Origin: Paraglaciecola arctica | GTDB lineage: Bacteria > Pseudomonadota > Gammaproteobacteria > Enterobacterales > Alteromonadaceae | Direction: 5' to 3' | Length of the DNA: 64,000 nucleotides | NCBI RefSeq assembly: GCF_018861065.1 | Contig: NZ_JAHKQO010000051.1 | Location: forward strand, 1-64,000 | In this document: in pieces, positions 7,626-17,069 of the stretch | Numbering within the stretch: position 1 is the stretch's first letter | Layout of the letters: each line of letters begins with the position of its first letter | Program-made: the position numbers and the translations under genes | Notes under the pieces: model-generated | What the model was told of the DNA's origin: nothing | The model's database searches: none | What the model saw: only the letters and a program-made list of their open reading frames with translations

Positions 7626-7807
7626 TGCAGTGCGAAAATACCGAAATCACTCAGTATTTTGCTAAACATTTACAGTCACATCTACGACAACTCTTAGATT
7701 TGGGCGCACGTTATAAGAAAAGAGTTCACGGTTTATTTCGTCATTCCCGGTTGTCGTTAACAGGAACCTTGGAGATGACAAAGGGTAGACTTACGTATTT
7801 TACCTAA
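7622..7807 (+). CDS. Possible small ORF (61 aa) coupled to the DUF1772 gene
   Basis: An ATGATG start at 7622 overlaps the TGA stop of the preceding gene, an arrangement that often indicates translational coupling. The first half of the peptide (EITQYFAKHLQSHLRQLLD) could form a helix; the second half looks less protein-like. No family was recognised. It may be a chance frame. Confidence 0.25.
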   Translation: MMQCENTEITQYFAKHLQSHLRQLLDLGARYKKRVHGLFRHSRLSLTGTLEMTKGRLTYFT

Positions 7808-8233
7808 AGCAAAACCGCGCCCTGCGCACAACATACAGACTCTATCGCGAAGCGATGCTCTATATTCGCAGCACACAATTCCCTTTCTATTTTATCGTTA
7901 AGTTTGTTTATAGAGCCAGTCACGGTAACTGACTATTAATTCGTATTGCCAAATTCCACCAAGAAAATGGCTAAACGCCTAGCTGATTCTTTGTGAAACC
8001 ACCCAAAAATTCTCGCTAAATTTAAGGTAATTACCATCTCAATATCAAGTCTGAAACACGCGCAGTTTACGGGTGTTAGGTTTGCTGATTTAGCGGCGTT
8101 AGGATATATTGTCTTTAGTAAGTGACCATTAAAAAGTTACCTCTTATGATATTGAAATATAGGGAAATTTTTCTTGTTAATTATCAAGAATTAATCAATA
8201 TGAGTTAGCAATATTGAAATTAAAAGGCGTGAT
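7808..8233. other. Intergenic region before the LysR gene
   Basis: The stretch contains a small hairpin ATCGC-GAA-GCGAT at about 7843-7855, a TTCTTG...CAAGAA dyad at 8171-8190 and a direct repeat ATATTGAAAT (8149-8158 and 8211-8220). No gene was found. Confidence 0.5.
8171..8190 (+). promoter_or_regulatory. Candidate LysR autoregulatory dyad
   Basis: TTCTTG (8171-8176) and CAAGAA (8185-8190) are perfect inverted repeats separated by 8 bp and lie 43 bp upstream of the LysR start. LysR regulators commonly bind such interrupted dyads in their own promoters. Confidence 0.4.
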
Positions 8234-9172
8234 ATGTCGAGACGTTTGCCACCACTGAATACACTTTGGGTATTTTTAACTGCATCGCGTGTTTTGAGTT
8301 TTACCAAAGCAGCGGATGAACTTTTTATTACTCGTTCAGCAGTTAGTCGGCAAATCAAAAATTTAGAAGAGCATTTTGGCATCAAACTATTTGAACGTCA
8401 CAAAGTTGGCTTAGAACTCACCGAAAAAGGCGTAATTTACGCCAATTCCATTTCTAATATTTTTGCTGATTTAAAAGTGGCCACCAATATTCTTCACAAT
8501 GGAAGTGAAGAGCTAAAACTAAAACTTGGTATTTCGGCCACCTTTAATTCGACTTGGCTAATGAGCCGCCTATGTAAACTCGAGCAATCTCATCCAGAAC
8601 TAACCTTGTCGTTTTTCACCAATAGTGTTGATACTGGCGAGGATTCAGTTGATTTTTCAGGTGGAAATATGGATGCGGCGATCCGCTTAGGCAACGGTGA
8701 ATGGCCTGGTTGCCACAGTGATAAATTAGTCGATATTTACGTACAACCTGTGTGTGCCCCTTCGTTGTTAGACGAGTTACATAGTACTGACGACACTGCG
8801 GGTTTGGCCAAGTATAACTGGTTACATTACAACCACTTATCAAAACTATGGGACCAATGGTTATCACATACTAGCCATCCGATATTGCATACCGAGAAGA
8901 AAAACATCACTTTTGATAATGTGGCTGTAGCAACACAGGCTGCAGTGGATGGATTGGGGATCATTCCCATGTATCGACCTCTTGCCGATCCCTTGTTAAA
9001 GGAAGGCAAATTGGTTATTGCCCATGAGCATATGATGCTCAAGAAAGAGTCTTACTATTTTGTTTGCCCTGATCAGTATCAAAACGTGCAAACTCTTAAA
9101 ACCTTTCGAGATTGGTTAGTGACAGAATCACAATTGTCGCAACAACAATGGGACCAAGATCATTTGTTATGA
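8234..9172 (+). CDS. LysR-family transcriptional regulator (GcvA-like)
   Basis: The 312-aa protein has an N-terminal winged helix-turn-helix (about residues 8-65, with FTKAADELFITRSAVSRQ and a recognition helix leading to LEEHFGIKLFERH), followed by a periplasmic-binding-like effector domain. The opening RRLPPLNTLWVF is typical of the GcvA-type branch. It converges on the dehydrogenase gene at 9194, leaving only 21 bp between stops. Although not divergent, it is the only regulator near the 9194-17069 operon and is the likely controller of it. The effector cannot be predicted. Confidence 0.85.
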   Translation: MSRRLPPLNTLWVFLTASRVLSFTKAADELFITRSAVSRQIKNLEEHFGIKLFERHKVGLELTEKGVIYANSISNIFADLKVATNILHNGSEELKLKLGISATFNSTWLMSRLCKLEQSHPELTLSFFTNSVDTGEDSVDFSGGNMDAAIRLGNGEWPGCHSDKLVDIYVQPVCAPSLLDELHSTDDTAGLAKYNWLHYNHLSKLWDQWLSHTSHPILHTEKKNITFDNVAVATQAAVDGLGIIPMYRPLADPLLKEGKLVIAHEHMMLKKESYYFVCPDQYQNVQTLKTFRDWLVTESQLSQQQWDQDHLL

Positions 9173-9193
9173 ACTTAGTCCCTAGCGTTAAGT

Positions 9194-10651
9194 TTACATC
9201 CCACCCATACACAGGTATTTGATTTCAGTGTAATCATCCATGCCGTATTTAGAACCTTCTCGACCATTACCTGATTGTTTAATACCACCAAAGGGCGCCA
9301 CTTCTGTAGAAATTACACCTTCATTGATGCCCACTATTCCGTTCGCTAAATTTTCTGAGAAACGCCAAATTCGAGAATTATTTTGAGTGTATACATAAGA
9401 CGCCAACCCAGCTTCTGTGCTGTTGGCTAACTCCAGCGCCTGTTGCTCTGTATCAAAAGTAATAATTGGCGCTACAGGGCCAAAAATCTCTTCTTGGAAA
9501 ACCTCCATGTCTGGGGTTACATCTGCAAGAATGGTAGGCGGATAGAAGTTTTTTCCTAGTTTAGAGGGCGAACCACCTAGCAGAACTTTAGCCCCTTTTT
9601 CTAGAGCGCCTGTTACTTTCCCATGGACATCTTGAACTGCCGCAGCGTTAATTAAAGGCCCAATAGACACCTTAGGGTCTATGCCATTACCTACCTCTAG
9701 TTGTTTAGTTGATTCGACAAACTTAGTGGTAAATTCTTCATAAACACTAGTGTGTACTATAAACCTATTGGCACACACACAGGTTTGACCGGCATTACGA
9801 AACTTCGATGCAATTGCCCCTTGAACCGCTTGGTCAATATCAGCATCTTCAAATACAATAAAGGGTGCATTACCTCCTAGTTCCATCGATACTTTTTTAA
9901 CTGTATCAGCACACTGTTTAATCAGTATTTTTCCAACGTTAGTGGAGCCAGTAAAAGATAACTTTTTAACCAACGGATTATCGGTTAACTCTTTACCAAT
10001 TTCTTTTGAATCGACACCTACCACCACAGAAAATACGCCTTGGGGAATGCCTGCTCGCTGAGCTAGCTCCGCTAACGCTAACGCGCTCAAAGGTGTCGCT
10101 TCAGCGGGTTTCACAACGATACTGCAACCGGCAGCCAAGGCCGGCGCCACTTTTCGAGTAATCATCGCATTTGGAAAATTCCAAGGTGTGATTGCAGCCA
10201 CCACACCAATTGGTTGTTTCAGAGTTAGCAGCCGTTGGCCTGCTTTATTGCTGGGAATAATATCGCCATACATTCGCTTGGCTTCCTCAGCGAACCATTC
10301 AATATATGACGCGCCGTAGAGTATCTCAGCTTTAGCTTCGGCCAAAGGTTTACCTTGCTCTGCATTAAGAATACAGGCTAAATCATCAATGTTTTCTACG
10401 ATTAGTTGATACCAATTTTTGAGTAAATCAGCGCGATGCTTTGCTGTAGTTTGACGCCAAGTTTGCAAAGCTTGTTGGGCGCAATTTATTGAAAATGCCG
10501 TGTCTTTTTTAGTTGCGCTAGCGACACGACAGATTTCAATTCCGGTAGCAGGATTTTGTACTGAAATTGACTCTTCTGAGTCTCCATCAACCCATTCCCC
10601 GTTGATAAATAAATGTCCTTTTAGCAATAAAGGATCGTTTAGAGGTAACAT
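9194..10651 (-). CDS. gabD: Succinate-semialdehyde dehydrogenase, NAD(P)-dependent
   Basis: The 485-aa length fits GabD-type aldehyde dehydrogenases. Visible landmarks are the N-terminal INGEWVDG, the cofactor loop TPWNFPNAMITRKVAPALAAG, FTGSTNVGK, the general base Glu in MELGGNAPFIVF and the catalytic Cys in NAGQTCVCANRF; this Cys-Val-Cys form is typical of GabD. It oxidises succinic semialdehyde to succinate. It is the last gene of a five-gene operon whose upstream alcohol dehydrogenase could supply the semialdehyde from 4-hydroxybutyrate. A related semialdehyde is possible. Confidence 0.85.
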   Translation of the reverse strand: MLPLNDPLLLKGHLFINGEWVDGDSEESISVQNPATGIEICRVASATKKDTAFSINCAQQALQTWRQTTAKHRADLLKNWYQLIVENIDDLACILNAEQGKPLAEAKAEILYGASYIEWFAEEAKRMYGDIIPSNKAGQRLLTLKQPIGVVAAITPWNFPNAMITRKVAPALAAGCSIVVKPAEATPLSALALAELAQRAGIPQGVFSVVVGVDSKEIGKELTDNPLVKKLSFTGSTNVGKILIKQCADTVKKVSMELGGNAPFIVFEDADIDQAVQGAIASKFRNAGQTCVCANRFIVHTSVYEEFTTKFVESTKQLEVGNGIDPKVSIGPLINAAAVQDVHGKVTGALEKGAKVLLGGSPSKLGKNFYPPTILADVTPDMEVFQEEIFGPVAPIITFDTEQQALELANSTEAGLASYVYTQNNSRIWRFSENLANGIVGINEGVISTEVAPFGGIKQSGNGREGSKYGMDDYTEIKYLCMGGM

Positions 10652-10739
10652 GGTTTCTCCTATTGGAATTAGCCTAAATTACATCGCCAGCCAAAGCATG
10701 ATGAATGGCTGCGATGAAATTTTTAGTTGTGATTTGAAA

Positions 10740-12086
10740 TTAGTTTTTTTCTAAAGAAATGAGCGTTTTACGGTAATGAGGTAAACATTTACCCAGCAAT
10801 ATTGCCGAGCTAGCCATTGCAATACTGGTGACCAATAATAGTGAATATCCCACCATTTCAGGCGAACCAAAAATGTAGTCGGTAGACAGCGCGACTAATG
10901 TTGGACCCAGTCCCAATCCGATTAAGTTAACAATAAATAAGTATAGAGCACTGAATTGTCCGCGCATGTTGCTAGGCACCACCTCTTGGATTGCAGCAGG
11001 CCCTAAGCCCATCATAAAATTCGCGAAAAAGGTGGAAATAGCCAAAATAATTAACACCAATTGCAAATCTGAAATCAGTGGATAAATGACTGTAGGGATA
11101 ATGCCAATAATCATCGCCCACATTGCGACACGCATTTTAGCGTCGGTTTGACCAGCTTTGTAACGTTTGTCAGCTAAAATCCCCCCAACAATCACACCAC
11201 CTGCACCACAAAACAGTACAATAATGCCGAACGCTAGCCCCACTTCGCCACCAGTCATACCGTGCACCCTAATTAAGTAACTAGGTACCCAAGCCAGCGC
11301 ACCGTAACCTGCAACCGACGCGAGCGCAGCGCCAAAATTATGCAGTAATACCGTTTTTTTATTGTGTTTAAAAAACTTAACTACTTCGGACACTGCAACA
11401 GGTTTTTCTTGAACTTGAGAACGACTAGGCTCTTTTAAGGTGAATAAAAAAGGCACCAATAATAAACCGGGTAGCCCTACCGCAAGAAAAACAGCTTGCC
11501 AAGCGTATACCTCACCAATAATCGGTAAAGTAATCGACGAAAATTCCGCTGCCCATTGGATCACCATGCCGCCCACAATGAGTGCCATGCCTCCACCAAG
11601 GTAAATCCCCATAGTGTAAACAGCGATAGCTTTGGATAAATGTTTCTTCTCTACACTATCAGCGATTAGCGAATACGCGGCAGGTGATAGCCCTGCTTCA
11701 CCCACGCCAACCCCCATACGCGCAAAAAACAGTCCCCAATAACTTTTAGCTAGTCCACAAGCAGCTGTCATTAGACTCCAGACAAATATCGATCCTGCGA
11801 TAATACCTCTGCGGCTTTTACTATCAGCTAAACGCCCTAGTGGTAGACCCATTAGGGTATAGAACAAAGCAAATGATAATCCCTGCAACAAACTCATTTG
11901 GGTATCACTAATACTCAAATCCCGTTTCATTGGCTCCACTAACAAACTCAAAATTTGCCTATCGATAAACGAAAACGTATAGGCCAATAACAAGATAAAA
12001 ATAAGGTAAACCGAATAAAGGTTACGCTTTGAGGATTTGGCCGTGTTTGCAGTCTGCAGGGCTTGGTCCAATGTTTTCTCAGTCAT
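10740..12086 (-). CDS. MFS transporter, spinster-like
   Basis: The 448-aa inner-membrane protein has about 12 predicted helices. FSFIDRQILSLLVEPMKRDL, GLPLGRLADSKSRR between helices 2 and 3, and GVGEAGLSPAAYSLIAD in helix 5 are typical of the spinster/ACS-related MFS family, often organic-acid transporters in bacteria. It lies 29 bp downstream of the iron alcohol dehydrogenase gene and 88 bp before gabD. In this operon it would import the hydroxy-acid or ester that crosses the outer membrane through the TonB receptor. The substrate is inferred from context only. Confidence 0.85.
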   Translation of the reverse strand: MTEKTLDQALQTANTAKSSKRNLYSVYLIFILLLAYTFSFIDRQILSLLVEPMKRDLSISDTQMSLLQGLSFALFYTLMGLPLGRLADSKSRRGIIAGSIFVWSLMTAACGLAKSYWGLFFARMGVGVGEAGLSPAAYSLIADSVEKKHLSKAIAVYTMGIYLGGGMALIVGGMVIQWAAEFSSITLPIIGEVYAWQAVFLAVGLPGLLLVPFLFTLKEPSRSQVQEKPVAVSEVVKFFKHNKKTVLLHNFGAALASVAGYGALAWVPSYLIRVHGMTGGEVGLAFGIIVLFCGAGGVIVGGILADKRYKAGQTDAKMRVAMWAMIIGIIPTVIYPLISDLQLVLIILAISTFFANFMMGLGPAAIQEVVPSNMRGQFSALYLFIVNLIGLGLGPTLVALSTDYIFGSPEMVGYSLLLVTSIAMASSAILLGKCLPHYRKTLISLEKN

Positions 12087-12115
12087 GATAATGTCTCAAC
12101 ATAAATTGCCAGGCC

Positions 12116-13273
12116 CTAAAACGCAGCTTGATAGATGGCCAAAATGTCAGCCTCGTTCATCGGTTTTGGATTATTCACTAACAAACGTTCTTGTTTGAGG
12201 GCATCCTTGGTCAGTGAATCTAAACTGCCTTGGTCAATACCAACACTGGCTAAGGTATTGGGTAAACCTACCTCAATAATCAGGTTTTCTAGATATTCAA
12301 TAAACGCGTCTGTTTTTTCGTCGTCGGATACTAAGTTTGAACAAACTTCAGGCAATATAATGTCAGCCAGCTCCGCGTAGAGGTGGGCCGCGGCGGATTT
12401 ATTGAATCGCAGCACATGGGGTAAAACTAAGGAGTTACTTAATCCATGGGGGATATGAAATTGCCCTCCAAGTGGATAAGCAAGGGCATGCACCGCACCT
12501 ACGGGAGCGTTCGCAAATGCTTGTCCTGCCAAGGTGGCGCCCAGCATCATATTAGAACGAGCTTCTAAGTCTTGTCCTTGATGCACTGCGGTTTTGATAC
12601 TTTGCGACATTAACTTTAGAGCTTGAACCGCCAACATATCGGAATAAATGTTCTTTTTGATACAGCTGGTATAGGCTTCAATTGCATGGACCATTGCATC
12701 TATGCCAGTTGCAGCAGTAATGTGTGGCGGTAAACCAACTGTTAAGGTTGCATCTAATAAGGCCACATCTGGCAGTAATAGTGGAGAGACAATACCCATC
12801 TTGGTTGCTTCACCGGTAGTGACAATTGAAATAGGCGTCACTTCTGATCCAGTACCAGCAGTGGTGGGGATTTGAATGAGTGGCAATCGAGCTTGGGTGA
12901 GTTTGTCGATACCAAATGCATCATTAACCGATTGCTCAGAATAAGTAAGTGCCGCTATTAATTTAGCGGTATCAAGAGAACTACCACCTCCTAAACCAAT
13001 GACCCCATCGATTTTGTTTTGTTTCGCAAATAACAGCGCCTTTTCTATCACTGCTATGGGCGGATCGACTTCTACTTGGCTAAACAACACCACGTCAATT
13101 GGGCAATGCTCTAAACTGGCGATGATTTTTTGATGTAAGCCAAGTTGAACGATGCCCGGATCAGTAACCAATAAAACATTCTTAATATTAAGAGTTTGGC
13201 AATATTGACCTAATTCTGAAGCTGCATTTGGCGCGTTAACAATTGATTTAGTTGTATTAAAAACAAATGACAT
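12116..13273 (-). CDS. Iron-containing alcohol dehydrogenase (4-hydroxybutyrate dehydrogenase candidate)
   Basis: The 385-aa group III (iron-dependent) alcohol dehydrogenase has the NAD-binding motif GLGGGSSLDTAK (93-104) and the metal ligands D192, H196, H262 and H276 in GIDAMVHAIEAY, VHALAYPLGG and FHIPHG. All four ligands are present, so it should be active. The family includes 4-hydroxybutyrate dehydrogenases, and a succinate-semialdehyde dehydrogenase two genes downstream supports 4-hydroxybutyrate to succinic semialdehyde as the reaction. Other primary alcohols or lactaldehyde remain possible. Confidence 0.85.
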   Translation of the reverse strand: MSFVFNTTKSIVNAPNAASELGQYCQTLNIKNVLLVTDPGIVQLGLHQKIIASLEHCPIDVVLFSQVEVDPPIAVIEKALLFAKQNKIDGVIGLGGGSSLDTAKLIAALTYSEQSVNDAFGIDKLTQARLPLIQIPTTAGTGSEVTPISIVTTGEATKMGIVSPLLLPDVALLDATLTVGLPPHITAATGIDAMVHAIEAYTSCIKKNIYSDMLAVQALKLMSQSIKTAVHQGQDLEARSNMMLGATLAGQAFANAPVGAVHALAYPLGGQFHIPHGLSNSLVLPHVLRFNKSAAAHLYAELADIILPEVCSNLVSDDEKTDAFIEYLENLIIEVGLPNTLASVGIDQGSLDSLTKDALKQERLLVNNPKPMNEADILAIYQAAF

Positions 13274-13342
13274 AGTTTCTTTCTTTTGGTTAAAGGGGAG
13301 AAATTCATCCCCCCTTAGATTTCTATAACGATGAACTTTGGC

Positions 13343-15985
13343 TTAGAACACGTATTTTACTTTGGCGTATAGTACACGGCCCAAAGGGTTATGCTGTTTA
13401 GGATCATAACTTAAGCTACCAACGGCTGTGTAAGCTCGTGGTGGCAATTCATCAAGTAGGTTCTTAATACCTAAAGTTACAACAGCTTCGCCGTCTTGTG
13501 TAACATTTAACGTAGCGGAGTACTGCGCATCAATGGTGGTAAAGGCATCAACCGTGGTACTTTCATTGGGTAAGGCTGATACGTCTACACCGGTATCGTA
13601 ACTCGATACATAGTTAACATTTAATGATGCTCTTTGACTATCGCCAATCCAGTTAAGATTTAACGAGCCTTTGGTTTCTGGCATTGAGCGAGCAAAATTA
13701 TCGATATTAAATGAACCTGCAGCTTCAACCACTTCACCATTATCTTTAGTTAATTCGTAAGAGTTAAAATGTGACGCGTTTAGGATTAGGTTAAATTGGT
13801 CTGAAATAGTCCAAGTCGACTCAATATCAAAGCCATTCACACTCACTGAAGATGAATTAAAATAGTTCACTTTCACAGACTGTAAAAACCCTGCGTCGGT
13901 ACGGATGATATCTGCGCCATTTGGATCGTCAATCAACTTACCCTGAGCATTTTCTACAGTGATCATATTGGTATAATCAACACTCCAGAAATCTAGCTTG
14001 AAGTCCAAATTATCTGTAGGTTTAAAAATCAAACCAACATTGTAGTTTTCAGACTCTTCAGGTTTTAAGTTATCGTTTCCGGTAGCAATCACACCAACAA
14101 AGGCACTGGATTTTGCTGAGCCGTCATCGTTGTAATCGGTAATACTGGTAATCACAGCTGACGAGGCATTTTTCTGCGACAACGACGCTTCTCTAAATGC
14201 GGTACTGGCTGATGCGCGCAAGATAAACTCATCAGATACCTGCCAACGAACCGCTATCTTAGGATCAAAACTTGAGTCACTTTCTAACTTCTCGTAACGC
14301 ACTGCGGTTTTTACTTCAACGTTTTCTGAAACAGGAATAACACTTTCGGCAAACATAGCAAACGAGCTTCTGTCTACGTCAACTTTTGACAAACCTTGTA
14401 AAAATATCAAATCAACAGGGATAGGGTTTCCTTGTTCATCAAATTTAATTTCAAACACGTCATCGGTATCAACTTTGAAACTTTCACTTCTGGCTTGAAT
14501 ACCTGCTGCAAAGCCGATTGTTCCAGCGGATAATTCGTATAAATCGCCACTCACCACTGCGTCGACCACTAACAGGTCTGTGGTTTTTTCTGACTCGGTC
14601 ATATGGGTAAAATCATCGATAACCGACTGACTGAGACTCGCCCGGTCAAAAGGACTAAAGAGCTCGTCGTTGTTTGGACCGCCCTCTCCTGCTAACGCCG
14701 CGACTAAGCGTGATTTCAGTTGGTCTTGTTGATATTGGGTGTAAGTGTTTTTACTGTAAGTTAATGCGGTATCCCAGCTCCAGCCATTGTCTAAATCACC
14801 GACTAAATTAACCGAGGTACGAAAAGTATCATTTTCACGAGGGGCTAACGCTGGTTCAAAACCAGCCCCTAGTGGTCGCCCTAGCCACACAACGCCCACC
14901 CCAAAAGGATTACCTGAGTCTGTAGGGCCAATGTAAGGGAAGGTTAAGTCAGGATAACTAGGAGACTGCGGATTATCTTTAACTTCGTTCGAGCTCCAGC
15001 TCATATCAACCGTTAGCTCATTGCCGTTATCAAAGTAGTGGTTAACGTTTGAATACAGTTGTAAACGAGTCTCGGTATTCACTAAGTTATACAGTGGCCC
15101 AAAATTAAAGCCACAACGAGATCCATAGGCTTGGGGAATGAGCACCCCTAAATCATTATCTAAACAAGTGGGATCTGGCACACTTTGGTACGCACCATAA
15201 CTTCCAGCATAGGGACCATCGGCTACTTCAGCATTGTCCAGAAGTAAAAAGGTGTTGCCTAGTGAGCTTAATGCCACATCACCTAATTCAGGTCGGTCGG
15301 CAATGGTGAGTGGGGTTCGGTCTAAGTAATGGCCCGAAACTGTGACAAAAGTATTGCCAAGTTCAGCGCCCCATAAGAAACCAAAATCAGTGTCTTTTTG
15401 GCTACTATCAGCAGCCTTGCCGATACCTGCACTAACTTCAAAACCTTCGAAATCTTTACGTAAAATAAAGTTAACTACACCAGCAATCGCATCTGAACCA
15501 TAGGTAGAAGCCGCCCCTTCTTTGAGCACTTCAACTTGCTCAATTGCTTCAATCGGAATATGACTTGAATCAACAAACACACTGCCATCATTGGTAATCG
15601 CACCAGAAAGCGTTTGCCTACGACCATTAATCAAAACCAGTGTTGAACTTAAACCTAACCCACGCAAATTCACATTGCCGGTACCCTGAGTAGAAGCTTG
15701 TGAAAACGAGTCAGCTTGGTTTTCAGCGCCAGAAGAAATGGCTAATTTACCGATTAATTCGGCTACAGTTGTCGCGCCGGTAGATTGAATATAATTAAAG
15801 TCTAGTACTTGAACCGGTTCTGCTTCATCTGCTGCAGTTCGTTTGATATACGATCCCGTTACTTGAACTTTTTCTACTTCTTCAGCTGCGTTTTGAGTTT
15901 CTTGAGCAATAACAGGCAGTGTTAATGCCGCCGAAATAGAAAGGGCGAGTAACTTTTTTGAAGTTAATAATGTAGTTATTTTCAT
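13343..15985 (-). CDS. TonB-dependent outer-membrane receptor
   Basis: The 880-aa receptor has a signal peptide (LLALSISAALTLPVIAQ), a TonB-box region with EKVQVTGSYIKR, a plug domain (about residues 45-165, with VNLRGLGLSSTLVLINGRR and YGSDAIAGVVNFILR) and a beta-barrel ending in the C-terminal aromatic F of KYVF. The ATG at 15985 was chosen over a TTG 12 bases upstream. It lies 37 bp after the esterase gene and before the dehydrogenases, so it probably imports the ester, lactone or oligomer that this operon consumes. The ligand is not readable from sequence. Confidence 0.9.
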   Translation of the reverse strand: MKITTLLTSKKLLALSISAALTLPVIAQETQNAAEEVEKVQVTGSYIKRTAADEAEPVQVLDFNYIQSTGATTVAELIGKLAISSGAENQADSFSQASTQGTGNVNLRGLGLSSTLVLINGRRQTLSGAITNDGSVFVDSSHIPIEAIEQVEVLKEGAASTYGSDAIAGVVNFILRKDFEGFEVSAGIGKAADSSQKDTDFGFLWGAELGNTFVTVSGHYLDRTPLTIADRPELGDVALSSLGNTFLLLDNAEVADGPYAGSYGAYQSVPDPTCLDNDLGVLIPQAYGSRCGFNFGPLYNLVNTETRLQLYSNVNHYFDNGNELTVDMSWSSNEVKDNPQSPSYPDLTFPYIGPTDSGNPFGVGVVWLGRPLGAGFEPALAPRENDTFRTSVNLVGDLDNGWSWDTALTYSKNTYTQYQQDQLKSRLVAALAGEGGPNNDELFSPFDRASLSQSVIDDFTHMTESEKTTDLLVVDAVVSGDLYELSAGTIGFAAGIQARSESFKVDTDDVFEIKFDEQGNPIPVDLIFLQGLSKVDVDRSSFAMFAESVIPVSENVEVKTAVRYEKLESDSSFDPKIAVRWQVSDEFILRASASTAFREASLSQKNASSAVITSITDYNDDGSAKSSAFVGVIATGNDNLKPEESENYNVGLIFKPTDNLDFKLDFWSVDYTNMITVENAQGKLIDDPNGADIIRTDAGFLQSVKVNYFNSSSVSVNGFDIESTWTISDQFNLILNASHFNSYELTKDNGEVVEAAGSFNIDNFARSMPETKGSLNLNWIGDSQRASLNVNYVSSYDTGVDVSALPNESTTVDAFTTIDAQYSATLNVTQDGEAVVTLGIKNLLDELPPRAYTAVGSLSYDPKQHNPLGRVLYAKVKYVF

Positions 15986-16034
15986 GTTGTGTCCCAACCG
16001 TGTGTTTATAGTTTTATAATCAAACTTGATTTAT

Positions 16035-17069
16035 TTACTTAATATTCATCACGGTTTTGAGCACGAATGCGCACTCGGTTACCGCGTCTTTTGCTTGCTG
16101 TAAAGCGCCAAAATTGATGAATCCGTGAAACATATCTGTGTAACAAGAATGTTTAACGGTAATACCGTTTTGTTTGAGTTTGTCCGCGTACATTTGACCT
16201 TCGTCACGCAGTGGATCGAATCCTCCAGTTAAAATAAAAGCCGGCGGTACTGACCTAAAATCACTCGCTTGCAATAGGTTAAAGCGAGGGTCTTTCTCTT
16301 GTTCAGTGCTTATGTACAGGTCATGAAACCATTTCAGAAGAGTTTTGGTTAATAACAGGTTTTCTGTAAATTCTTGACGACTTGGTGAGGTATCATTTCC
16401 CAGAATGCTGGGGTATATCAATAATTGAAAAATAGGCTTGAAATCTTGTCTATCTTTATTCAAATGACAATATACAGTGGCAAGATTGGCTCCTGCACTA
16501 TCACCACCTATAGCGATACGATTTGGGTCTAAATTTAAGGCCGTGGCGTTTTTGGCAATCCAATCTGTTGCTTGTTGGGTATCTTCAACTGCACCCGGGA
16601 AAACGGTTTCTGGCGCTAAACGATAGTCGACAGAAATCACCACCATATTGGATTGAAAACATAACTGCGAAAGCATTTTATCGTAACTATCGATGCTACC
16701 CAAAACAAAACCACCACCATGGAAATAGATCAGTGCTGGTTCAGCGGTTTCATGATCGATATTAGGGCGATAAACCCTAGCGGCTAATTCATGGTCGTCA
16801 CAAGGAATGCTTATATCTTGCTTAGTTATGCCTTTAAGGTCGTCATGTTCGAAGGGATTTTCACGGTATCGTCTAGTATATTCTGGTTCAAAGTTGTAAA
16901 CAGGTGGCAATGAGTGAATGTAATTCAGCACTTTTTTTGCGTCATCATCAAGACCAGCCTTTGCTGCGACCGCTTCATCTAGGACGTTTTCATTGGCGCA
17001 ACTTTGACTCGCGCGTAAAATTTCACCTAGTGCATCGTTACCTTTTTTAAGTACTTCTTTCGACAACAT
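16035..17069 (-). CDS. Alpha/beta hydrolase, hormone-sensitive-lipase (family IV) esterase
   Basis: The 344-aa hydrolase has the oxyanion-hole motif HGGG at 117-120 and the nucleophile motif GDSAG at 189-193 (Ser191). The Asp is in GGFDPLRDEG and the His in DMFHGFINFG. This is a complete catalytic set for HSL-family esterases and lactonases. No signal peptide is visible, so it should be cytoplasmic. It is the promoter-proximal gene of the operon, preceding a TonB receptor, an alcohol dehydrogenase, a transporter and GabD. Hydrolysis of a hydroxy-acid ester or lactone would feed the dehydrogenases. Confidence 0.85.
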   Translation of the reverse strand: MLSKEVLKKGNDALGEILRASQSCANENVLDEAVAAKAGLDDDAKKVLNYIHSLPPVYNFEPEYTRRYRENPFEHDDLKGITKQDISIPCDDHELAARVYRPNIDHETAEPALIYFHGGGFVLGSIDSYDKMLSQLCFQSNMVVISVDYRLAPETVFPGAVEDTQQATDWIAKNATALNLDPNRIAIGGDSAGANLATVYCHLNKDRQDFKPIFQLLIYPSILGNDTSPSRQEFTENLLLTKTLLKWFHDLYISTEQEKDPRFNLLQASDFRSVPPAFILTGGFDPLRDEGQMYADKLKQNGITVKHSCYTDMFHGFINFGALQQAKDAVTECAFVLKTVMNIK

